From Pirellulaceae bacterium (GTDB taxonomy: Bacteria > Planctomycetota > Planctomycetia > Pirellulales > Pirellulaceae): a stretch of DNA of 64,000 nucleotides. The translations under genes were made by a program, and so were the position numbers. The notes below the pieces were generated by a model that saw nothing but the letters and a program-made list of their open reading frames with translations, was not told the DNA's origin and made no database searches. Positions 42,064 through 49,455 of this stretch are shown here, in pieces; positions within the stretch are counted from its first letter, which is position 1, and every line of letters starts with the position of its first letter. The stretch covers positions 434,001 to 498,000 of the forward strand of contig BPJV01000004.1 in assembly GCA_026004795.1 (NCBI GenBank), written 5' to 3'.

Positions 42064-42628
42064 AGTGGCCATCTAACCCCCGTGATTGGCCGGCGTTCCT
42101 GTTGCGCAAGCGAGAGGGAACGGCCTTCCTCGCGCCGTTTGCGCGACCGTGGATTCTGTCGCACGAGGGCCCGGCAAGAGATGCTGGCGGCGGCAGACCA
42201 TGCTGGAGAGGCACGTGGTAAGTGAGCGTTTGGGCACACCTGTGCCAGTGCGGGGGCACAGGCAGCGCGCGTCATCGCACACCGGCAACCACAGATTTGA
42301 TAGGTCGGCCCCTCGAGGCGCTGCCCCTTGCGTCCGGGCTCCTGGGCGAATGTCCTTTGTCCGGGAACTAGAGGCGTCGAAAAACCCCGTCAGCAGGAAA
42401 CTACCTGTGGCAAGATGTCTCAGGTGGTGCAACCCGGCGTTTTCTCAGCCTAATTCGCCCTCATTGGCATTCCATCTGCAATCAGTGCGCTCGCGTGGGA
42501 TCGTCGTCCGGTGAGTGTGGCGCACCGGCTGGGGAATCCTGTTTTCGACAGGCAACCGCTGGAGGTCGGTGCTTTCCCTTTTTGGGGAGAGTGCTTGTTC
42601 TTTTTTGCAATGGAAAGCCCGCTGAGCC
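42064..42628. other. Long leader/promoter region of the cbb3 oxidase locus
   Basis: A 565-base non-coding stretch between fhcC and ccoNO. A hairpin (CGTTCC / GGAACG, 42094-42122) follows fhcC, and a second one with a T-tract sits just before ccoNO (42572-42606). I looked for an FNR-type TTGAT-N4-ATCAA palindrome and did not find one. Open frames here are shadows. Confidence 0.4.
42572..42606 (+). terminator. Leader hairpin with T-tract just upstream of ccoNO
   Basis: CTTTCCC (42572-42578) pairs with GGGAGAG (42585-42591, one G-U pair), loop six bases, and a T-rich run follows (42595-42606, ending in six T). It is 22 bases before the ccoNO start, so it lies in the 5' untranslated leader or ends an upstream transcript. 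The stem is short; an attenuator role is only a possibility. Confidence 0.35.
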
Positions 42629-44977
42629 ATGAGTGTAGAACCAATGCCTTCACAGGAGACCGACATCACCGTGCAAGCCAGCGCGGAGGGGGAAGGGGTC
42701 ATCGAGGAGTTTTCGTATGATGACCAGATCGTGCGATGGTTCGTCGCTGCCACCATTTTCTGGGGTCTGGTGGCGACGTTGGCTGGAGTCGTGGTGGCCG
42801 TTCTGTTGATTCTGCCGGGGCTGACCGACGGTTGGCCATGGTTAAGCTTTGCTAGATTGCGGCCGGTGCATACCAACGCGGCCATCTTTGCCTTCGCTGG
42901 CAACGCGATTTTCGCTGCCGTCTATTACAGCACGCAGCGTCTGTGCAAGGCGCGGATGTGGAGTGACCTGCTGAGCCGTCTTCATTTTTGGGGATGGCAG
43001 GCGATCATTGTGGCGGCTGCCGTGACCTTGCCGCTAGGGATCACGCAAAGCAAAGAGTATGCCGAGCTGGAGTGGCCGATCGACGTGGCTATCGCCGTCG
43101 TATGGTTGCTCATCTTCGGCACGAACTTCATGATGACGTTGATTCGTCGTCGCGAGCGTCACATGTATGTGGCGTTATGGTTTTACATTGCGACGATCGT
43201 CACTGTTGCCGTGCTTCATGTGCTCAATAATCTGGTGCTCCCCAGTGGGTTGTTCCATAGTTACCCCATCTACGCCGGCGTGCAGGATGCGTTCATGCAG
43301 TGGTGGTATGGTCACAATGCGGTGGCGTTCTTCTTGACCACTCCCTTCCTGGGGCTGATGTACTACTTCCTGCCGAAAGCGGCGGAGCGGCCGGTCTTCA
43401 GTTATCGGCTGAGCATCATTCACTTCTGGTCACTGGTGTTCATCTACATATGGGCAGGGCCGCATCACCTGCATTACACTTCGTTGCCGGAGTGGGCGAG
43501 CACGTTGGGCATGCTGTTCAGCGTCATGTTGTGGATGCCCAGTTGGGGAGGCATGATCAACGGCCTGCTGACACTGCGGGGAGCATGGCACAAAGTGGCC
43601 GCCGATCCGATTCTCAAGTTCTTTGTCGTGGGGGTGACCTTCTACGGAATGGCCACGTTCGAAGGCCCATTGCTTAGCGTCAAGAGCGTCAATGCGCTGA
43701 GCCACTATACCGACTGGACGATCGCCCATGTGCACTCCGGTGCATTGGGTTGGAATGGTTTTATGACCTTCGGGATGCTTTATTGGTTGTTGCCTCGTTT
43801 ATTCCAGGCTCCGTTGTGGAGCAAGCGGTTGATGGGGATGCATTTTTGGACGGGAACCATTGGTATTCTGCTGTACATCATTCCGATCTATGCTGCCGGG
43901 TTGATGCAAGGGTTGATGTGGCGCGCTATTGATGCGGATACCGGTGCGTTGATGTATCCGGACTTCGTGGAGACGACGCAATCGATCATCCCGTTGTGGG
44001 CGATTCGAGTCGTGGCGGGCGTGCTGTATGTTTCCGGCGTGATCATGCTGCTGATCAATGCCGTGATGACTTGGCTGCATCGACCGGCGACCTATGAAGT
44101 TCCTGTGTATCGCGCGCCGCGACTGGCCGCGACCTACGTGCAATCTCCGGAACGTCCGCGGAGCAAGCTGGAGGGGGCGCCGGTGCTGGAGTTGGCGAAG
44201 AAGCTGGATATCTGGGCGAGGATGGGGTGGCATCGCCGTTGGGAGCGTCTGCCAGTACGGTTTACCGTATTGGTGACAATTGCCGTGGTGGTCGCCTCGC
44301 TATTCGAGATCATTCCCACGTTCGTCATTCGCAGCAACGTACCCATGATCGCCAGCGTGCAACCCTATACGCCCTTGGAATTGGCCGGGCGGCAGATCTA
44401 CGTGCAGGAGGGGTGCTACAACTGCCATTCGCAACAGATTCGCCCGATGGTGGCGGAAACGAAACGGTATGGTGAGTACAGCAAGCCCGGGGAGTTCATC
44501 TACGATCGCCCCTTCCAGTGGGGAAGTCGTCGCATCGGACCCGACTTGGCGCGAGAGGGAGGTCGGCAAAGCAGCTTGTGGCATTGGCAGCACCTCGAGG
44601 ATCCGGAGCTGATTTCGGAAGGTTCGGTTATGCCCTCTTACAAACACTTGATCGAGCAGGATTTGAATTTCAAAGCCATCGGGCCGTTGGTGGAGACGGC
44701 GGCCAAGCTGGGAGCTCCCTACGACCGTGAGCTGAGTGAATGGGAGTCTATGGCCCGACGCCAGGCCGAAGAGATCACGGCCGATATCGTCCGCCAAGGG
44801 GGGCCTGCCAATGTCTATGAAAAGCAAGCCATCGCCTTGATCGCCTACCTCCAGCGCCTCGGTACCGACTACTTCAAGCCGGCTCCTGGCGATCAGATCG
44901 AGGGCGGAGAAAGCATAGAAGAAACAGCGGCCGCTACGGCGACCGTGCAGCCGCCTGCGGAGCAAGGAGACCGGTGA
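42629..44977 (+). CDS. ccoNO: cbb3-type cytochrome c oxidase, fused CcoN-CcoO subunits
   Basis: Catalytic subunit of the high-affinity terminal oxidase that reduces oxygen to water in the cytoplasmic membrane. The 782-residue protein joins two normally separate subunits. The CcoN part (to ~510) has about 12 helices and the histidines for haem b (PVHTNAAIFAFAGN), the CuB site (WWYGHNAVAFF, AGPHHLHYTSLP) and haem b3 (DWTIAHVHSGALGWN). A membrane segment at VRFTVLVTIAVVVASLF then leads to the CcoO part, with its c-haem motif GCYNCHSQQIRPM near residue 596 and the methionine-containing SEGSVMPSYKHL. The fusion is also seen in other planctomycete and Bacteroidetes oxidases. It is the first gene of the locus; its TGA overlaps the next ATG. 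Confidence 0.96.
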   Translation: MSVEPMPSQETDITVQASAEGEGVIEEFSYDDQIVRWFVAATIFWGLVATLAGVVVAVLLILPGLTDGWPWLSFARLRPVHTNAAIFAFAGNAIFAAVYYSTQRLCKARMWSDLLSRLHFWGWQAIIVAAAVTLPLGITQSKEYAELEWPIDVAIAVVWLLIFGTNFMMTLIRRRERHMYVALWFYIATIVTVAVLHVLNNLVLPSGLFHSYPIYAGVQDAFMQWWYGHNAVAFFLTTPFLGLMYYFLPKAAERPVFSYRLSIIHFWSLVFIYIWAGPHHLHYTSLPEWASTLGMLFSVMLWMPSWGGMINGLLTLRGAWHKVAADPILKFFVVGVTFYGMATFEGPLLSVKSVNALSHYTDWTIAHVHSGALGWNGFMTFGMLYWLLPRLFQAPLWSKRLMGMHFWTGTIGILLYIIPIYAAGLMQGLMWRAIDADTGALMYPDFVETTQSIIPLWAIRVVAGVLYVSGVIMLLINAVMTWLHRPATYEVPVYRAPRLAATYVQSPERPRSKLEGAPVLELAKKLDIWARMGWHRRWERLPVRFTVLVTIAVVVASLFEIIPTFVIRSNVPMIASVQPYTPLELAGRQIYVQEGCYNCHSQQIRPMVAETKRYGEYSKPGEFIYDRPFQWGSRRIGPDLAREGGRQSSLWHWQHLEDPELISEGSVMPSYKHLIEQDLNFKAIGPLVETAAKLGAPYDRELSEWESMARRQAEEITADIVRQGGPANVYEKQAIALIAYLQRLGTDYFKPAPGDQIEGGESIEETAAATATVQPPAEQGDR

Positions 44978-45159
44978 TGATCAAAGACTTGGTTTCTGCC
45001 TTACAACTGTCCACGTGCGCGGAGGTGGCGCTGAGCCTGTTTGTTATCTCGTTCGCCATGATCGTTTATGGAGCGTTCCGTTTATCCCGACGCTGTGCCG
45101 AGCATTGTGCGACGATCCCCCTAGAGGATGAACCGGTGAAGGAATTGACGCATGAGTAG
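44977..45159 (+). CDS. ccoQ: cbb3 oxidase small subunit CcoQ
   Basis: A 60-residue single-helix protein (EVALSLFVISFAMIVYGAF), the assembly-stabilising small subunit of the cbb3 oxidase. The ATG at 44977 overlaps the TGA of ccoNO (TGATG) and follows AAGGAGA, so translation is coupled; a GTG at 44974 is one codon earlier. The last eight bases overlap ccoP. Identification rests on size, single helix, polar tail and position between ccoO and ccoP, which is the standard gene order. Confidence 0.85.
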   Translation: MIKDLVSALQLSTCAEVALSLFVISFAMIVYGAFRLSRRCAEHCATIPLEDEPVKELTHE

Positions 45160-45787
45160 CGATGAAGTGCTGACCAATCACTCCTACGATGGTATCCAGG
45201 AATACGACAATCCCCTGCCGGGTTGGTGGAAGTGGACATTTGTGGGCACGGCCGTGTTCTCGGTGCTGTACTTCATGTACTACCACCTCGGGGCGCCCGG
45301 TCGCTCGATCTATGAACAGTACGATCGTGAGTTGGCGGAGGTGACACGGCTGCAGTTTCAAGAGATAGGCGAATTGCAGCCCACCGAAGCCACGATTCTG
45401 GAGTACATGGGAAAAGAGAACTGGCTGAAAATCGGCGAAGTCGTCTTCAAGACCCATTGTGCCTCCTGCCATGGTCGCCATGGTGAAGGGAAAGTGGGGC
45501 CCAATCTCACGGACGAGTTTTATAAGCACGTGCGCAAGCTGGAAGACATCGCCAGGGTGGTGCAAGACGGAGCCAATGCCGGTGCCATGCCTGCTTGGGG
45601 CAATCGATTGCACGTCAACGAGATCGTGCTCGTTTCCGCCTATGTCGCGTCTCTGCGAGGGACAAATGTCAGCGGTGGCAAATCCGCAGAGGGAAATCCT
45701 ATCCCTGCTTGGCCCTCCGCCGTAGCGTCGCATGAGCCGCAGACGAGCGCCGCTGAAGATACGTCCCCATCCGAGACGAGCGATTGA
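45152..45787 (+). CDS. ccoP: cbb3 oxidase cytochrome c subunit CcoP, single-haem form
   Basis: Electron-entry subunit of the cbb3 oxidase. The N-terminal YDGIQEYDNPLPGWWKWTF motif is diagnostic of CcoP and is followed by one membrane helix. After a linker (LGEVVF-like) comes one cytochrome c domain with CASCHGRHGEGKVGPNLTD and the methionine-bearing GAMPAWGNRLHVNEI. Only a single CxxCH is present in 211 residues, whereas the classical CcoP has two haems and about 300 residues. The start overlaps ccoQ by eight bases and has AAGGA upstream. The C-terminal tail is proline- and serine-rich and may be disordered. Confidence 0.95.
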   Translation: MSSDEVLTNHSYDGIQEYDNPLPGWWKWTFVGTAVFSVLYFMYYHLGAPGRSIYEQYDRELAEVTRLQFQEIGELQPTEATILEYMGKENWLKIGEVVFKTHCASCHGRHGEGKVGPNLTDEFYKHVRKLEDIARVVQDGANAGAMPAWGNRLHVNEIVLVSAYVASLRGTNVSGGKSAEGNPIPAWPSAVASHEPQTSAAEDTSPSETSD

Positions 45788-45875
45788 TGGCTGCCACGCC
45801 TCCACGCTTTACGTTTTCCATGCCGACGGAGAGACCTGACACAATCGACCGCGTGATCCATCTGCAGGATGACCC

Positions 45876-47360
45876 ATGAACATGTCCACACTCGACCGAG
45901 CGGCAAGCGATACGGAGGGGCCGATGCTCGAGCCGCCGGACCGCGTTCTCAGCACGCTGGACCGGGACGGCAAGCGGCGGTGGTTGTATCCGCGATTGGC
46001 CAAGGGGCGGTGGTGGCGCCGCCGTCGTGCTTTGGCCTATGTGTTGATGGTGATCTTCGTCATCGTGCCTTATTTAAAGGTCGATGGACGGCCGGTCCTG
46101 CGGCTGGACATCGCAGCGCGGCAATTCACCGTCTGGGGCGAAACATTTCTACCGACCGACACGCTGCTGCTCGCCTTGCTCATCTTGTCGGTGTTCGTAA
46201 CCATCGTGCTGTTCACTGCAGTGACTGGACGTGTGTGGTGCGGTTGGGCCTGTCCGCAGACGGTATACATGGAGTTTCTCTTCCGTCCCCTTGATCGCCT
46301 GTTCGAAGGCACGGTCGGGAAAGGGGGCACCCCCAAACGGGAGCTATCCCTGCCGCTGCAGGCAGCTCGGTTGTTGGTGTATGTGCTGCTAAATATGTTT
46401 CTCGCGCACACGTTTCTAGCCTACTTCGTGGGACCGGAGAAGCTTGCCCTGTGGATCCGCAGTTCTCCGTGGGAGCATCCCTTGGGCTTCCTGGTCATGA
46501 TCACCACGACGGGGCTGCTGACCTATGACTTCTACTTCTTCCGCGAGCAAACTTGTCTGATCGCTTGTCCCTACGGCCGTTTTCAATCGGTGATGCTCGA
46601 CCGGCACTCGTTGATCGTGGCCTACGACCACACGCGTGGGGAGCCACGTGCCAAGGGGCGTCATAAGAATCGGCACTCGTGGTTATTGTCCCAGCGCACC
46701 TCGCCCGAGACGACCAGCGGGGCGCCCGCACTGCCGGTGATTGGGGATTGCGTCGACTGCTATCAGTGTGTTCGTGTATGCCCAACGGGGATCGACATTC
46801 GTGATGGATTGCAGATGGAGTGCATCAACTGCACTCAATGCATTGATGCGTGTGACGAAGTGATGCACCGTGTCGGGCTGCCGCCGGGCTTGATCCGATA
46901 CTCGTCGCAAAGCGCACTGGAGGGAGGTCGTCCACGTTGGCTGCGAGCACGTACGTTGATCTACCCGCTGATTCTGATCGCCCTGTTGACAGGATTCGGA
47001 TTCTCGCTGTCCACGCGGCGCGGCCTCGATGTCCGCGTCGTGCGTGGGAAAGGGGCGCCATTTGTGAACTATCAACCTGGACGCGTCCTGAACAACTTCT
47101 ACGTGCGGATTGTCAGCCGAACCCATGCAACGCGTCGCTACGACTTGGCGATCTTGCGGCCAGCGGATGCTCGTCTGGAGATCGTCGAACCGGAGTTGTT
47201 GGAGGTGCCTCCCGCGGACTCGGTCCTGGCCCCCATTCGCATCGATTTTCCCACGTGGATTACCTTTGGCGATGGCCAGGAAACAGTAGAACTCCGCGTA
47301 AGCGATGACGTCGGCAACGAGCGAACGGTCAACTTTCGATTGGTGGGGCCAAAACAATGA
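45876..47360 (+). CDS. ccoG: Membrane ferredoxin-type assembly protein CcoG (RdxA/FixG)
   Basis: A 494-residue membrane protein used in cbb3 maturation, probably reducing copper for CcoI-mediated supply. Five membrane helices are evident, including LAYVLMVIFVIVPYLKV and TLLLALLILSVFVTIVLFTA. After the helix pair, CGWACPQTVYMEFLFRPLDR marks the family. The ferredoxin-type part binds two clusters through CVDCYQCVRVCP and CINCTQCIDACDEVMHRVG. A periplasmic immunoglobulin-like domain ends the protein, as in FixG. AGGATGACCC lies just before ATG 45876. Its stop region overlaps fixH by four bases (ATGA), so both come from one transcript. Confidence 0.94.
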   Translation: MNMSTLDRAASDTEGPMLEPPDRVLSTLDRDGKRRWLYPRLAKGRWWRRRRALAYVLMVIFVIVPYLKVDGRPVLRLDIAARQFTVWGETFLPTDTLLLALLILSVFVTIVLFTAVTGRVWCGWACPQTVYMEFLFRPLDRLFEGTVGKGGTPKRELSLPLQAARLLVYVLLNMFLAHTFLAYFVGPEKLALWIRSSPWEHPLGFLVMITTTGLLTYDFYFFREQTCLIACPYGRFQSVMLDRHSLIVAYDHTRGEPRAKGRHKNRHSWLLSQRTSPETTSGAPALPVIGDCVDCYQCVRVCPTGIDIRDGLQMECINCTQCIDACDEVMHRVGLPPGLIRYSSQSALEGGRPRWLRARTLIYPLILIALLTGFGFSLSTRRGLDVRVVRGKGAPFVNYQPGRVLNNFYVRIVSRTHATRRYDLAILRPADARLEIVEPELLEVPPADSVLAPIRIDFPTWITFGDGQETVELRVSDDVGNERTVNFRLVGPKQ

Positions 47361-47890
47361 GTGGGACAAATGCAATTTCCAGTGATAGAGAACACGTCGA
47401 TACGGCGACCGAGCGGCGTGCGCGACGACGCTGGTTAAGCATTATTGTGGGGCTGCTGGCGTTGCAGATCGCCATCGGCGTAGGTTCGATCGTGCTGGCG
47501 GTACGCGATCCGACCGTAGCGGTAACTCCCAATTACTATGAACGAGCAGTCAACTGGGATGTTACCCGCCGCGCACGCCTCCGCACGCTGCAGTTGGGCT
47601 GGAAAATCGATTACGTCGTGTTGGCACCGGAGAAGCATGCATCGCAACGTGAGCTGCGGGTTTTCGTCCGTACGGCGGACGACCAGCCGGTGGCGGAACT
47701 CCAGTTGTTCGGGCAGGCGTTCCATCACGCACGGGGCAACGAGATCCATCAACTGCAATTCGACGAGATCGAGGCCGGCGTGTATCAGGCTGATGTACCG
47801 ATCGTGCAAGGCGGCCTGTGGCAAATCGAGCTGCGCATGGAGGGAAGCGCTGGTGTGGCCGCCGATGCTCGCACCTTGACGGTACAATGA
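47357..47890 (+). CDS. ccoH: cbb3 assembly protein CcoH/FixH family
   Basis: A 177-residue membrane protein with one helix (LSIIVGLLALQIAIGVGSIVL) and a periplasmic beta domain. The juxtamembrane NYYERAVNWD is the FixH signature. It is required for cbb3 stability in other bacteria. ATG 47357 overlaps the ccoG stop (ATGA). An orphan universal stress protein gene follows 57 bases downstream. Confidence 0.88.
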   Translation: MSGTNAISSDREHVDTATERRARRRWLSIIVGLLALQIAIGVGSIVLAVRDPTVAVTPNYYERAVNWDVTRRARLRTLQLGWKIDYVVLAPEKHASQRELRVFVRTADDQPVAELQLFGQAFHHARGNEIHQLQFDEIEAGVYQADVPIVQGGLWQIELRMEGSAGVAADARTLTVQ

Positions 47891-47947
47891 CGCTTCTCGA
47901 TCGTTCACCCTCACTGATGGTATGTCACGACGAACAGGAGATGCTCG

Positions 47948-48397
47948 ATGGCTTGGGAATTGGAGAAGCCGATATTGGTGCCGTTCGATTTTTCTGAACA
48001 TGCATGTGCATCAGTAGATGCTGCCCTGCGCATCGCCACTGCACCAACGCAGATTCATGTGTTGCATGTACTACCCTACCTGGTACCTTCGGAACCGGGC
48101 GTGGTATGGGGCACGGTGGATGACGACAGCCGCATTCGTCATGCTCTCGAGGCCATGGCGAAGGCGTTGCCGGAGCAACGGTATGGAAAGCTGTGCCTGG
48201 AAGTACAACTCGGTGATCCAGGAAAGGTCAGCGCCCGCCGCGCCGAAGAGATCGGGGCGGAGTTGATCATCGTGGGATCCCACGGTCGAACGGGCCTCAG
48301 TCGGTTTCTGCTCGGTTCGGTGGCCGAACGCGTTACGCGACTGGCACATTGTCCCGTGCTGGTGCTGAAGCTGCCAACGAAGAATACGAACCAATAG
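47948..48397 (+). CDS. Universal stress protein (UspA family)
   Basis: A 149-residue cytoplasmic nucleotide-binding-fold protein. It starts with the strand PILVPFDFSEHACASVDAAL and contains VHVLHVLPYLVPS and the ATP-binding-type SHGRTGLSRFLLGSVAERV motif (GxxGxx[ST]), then CPVLVLK. Family members are induced by stress or by oxygen limitation and often regulate respiration. GGAG is placed near ATG 47948. It lies inside the cbb3 locus, between ccoH and the SafE-like gene, with the same orientation. Confidence 0.9.
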   Translation: MAWELEKPILVPFDFSEHACASVDAALRIATAPTQIHVLHVLPYLVPSEPGVVWGTVDDDSRIRHALEAMAKALPEQRYGKLCLEVQLGDPGKVSARRAEEIGAELIIVGSHGRTGLSRFLLGSVAERVTRLAHCPVLVLKLPTKNTNQ

Positions 48398-48468
48398 AAC
48401 AGACGCTCCCCGAGGGCGTTAGGTAGATGAAACGTTACGCCAAGGGGTTGGTACGGAGCAGGTGACAC

Positions 48469-49455
48469 ATGTTGTGGTTCCTCACCGCGATAGTAACCGC
48501 CAGTTTGCTGGGGAGCCTGCACTGCATCGGCATGTGTGGTCCGCTGGCCTTGTGGGCGAGTGGGAGCGACCAGTTCCAGGCACCGGCGGTGCGCATCGCT
48601 ACGGCAGTCTACCATGGCGGACGAGCCGTTTGCTACATCGTGGTGGGGATAGCCGCGGGGTGGTTCGGCAAGGCGCTGAACTGGAGCGGTGAGGGAATGG
48701 GTGTTCCGACGATGGCCCTCCGTGTGGCCGGCGTGGTGCTCATGGTGGCCGGACTCGTGCGACTAGGGCGCAGTCCCCTGATGATCCATGTTTGGGCGCG
48801 CATGCGGCCGCGACGCCCTACCCCTACCGTTGCATCCCCCGCATCGAGAGGCGTGCTGCTGCAGGTTGCCAACCGAGTTCTGATAGCGTGGAGACCGATG
48901 ATTTTCCGCATGCCGTTGCTGTGGCGGGCCTTCCTCGTGGGACTGCTCACCGCGCTGTTGCCATGTGGTTGGCTGTACTTGTTCGCCATCGTGGCCATGT
49001 CGACCGGAAGCTGGCAGCATGGTGCCTCGGTGATGGTCGCCTTTTGGATCGGTACGCTTCCGGCACTTGTCACCTGGGTTGCCGGGGCCACATGGTTTCA
49101 ATCGCGGTTTCGTCGCACGGCACCGGTGGCTTTGGCAATTCTGATGTTGGGGGGCGGTGCCATGCTGCTCGGGAAGCAGACGAATCTGTCGGCGCCGCGT
49201 TGGCAGCGAATGCGAGCGGCAATTGATACGGCCTCCTCACCCACTGGAACATCCTTAGTGGCCGCCAAGAAGGACGCGTCCATTCCGCTCCCGGCCGCGA
49301 GTTGGTGGCAACGGGTTCGGCTTCTGCTGGGGATGCCCCTACCGTGCTGCGAAACGGACCACGATTTCTGGGAAGCGCCAACAGGCGAAGAAGTTCCAGC
49401 GTGCCCGCACTGTGTCGCTGGCGAAGCCAGGCCGATCGACGAGGGGCAGGAATGA
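48469..49455 (+). CDS. SafE/TauE-like membrane protein with cysteine-rich tail
   Basis: A 328-residue polytopic membrane protein of the sulfite exporter TauE/SafE-like (UrpA-type) family. It has the N-terminal signature SLLGSLHCIGMCGPLALW and a second family motif FLVGLLTALLPCGWLYLFA. Members occur regularly in cbb3 assembly loci and are thought to move copper or sulfur compounds; here the first is inferred from context. The tail, MPLPCCETDHDFW.. and EVPACPHCVAG, adds four cysteines after the last helix. ATG 49452 of ccoI lies within the stop, giving a four-base ATGA overlap. The gene sits between usp and ccoI. Confidence 0.86.
   Translation: MLWFLTAIVTASLLGSLHCIGMCGPLALWASGSDQFQAPAVRIATAVYHGGRAVCYIVVGIAAGWFGKALNWSGEGMGVPTMALRVAGVVLMVAGLVRLGRSPLMIHVWARMRPRRPTPTVASPASRGVLLQVANRVLIAWRPMIFRMPLLWRAFLVGLLTALLPCGWLYLFAIVAMSTGSWQHGASVMVAFWIGTLPALVTWVAGATWFQSRFRRTAPVALAILMLGGGAMLLGKQTNLSAPRWQRMRAAIDTASSPTGTSLVAAKKDASIPLPAASWWQRVRLLLGMPLPCCETDHDFWEAPTGEEVPACPHCVAGEARPIDEGQE

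Noticed and set aside
42064-42628. FNR/ANR-type palindrome expected before a cbb3 operon
   Set aside because: No TTGAT-N4-ATCAA or close variant was found in the leader.
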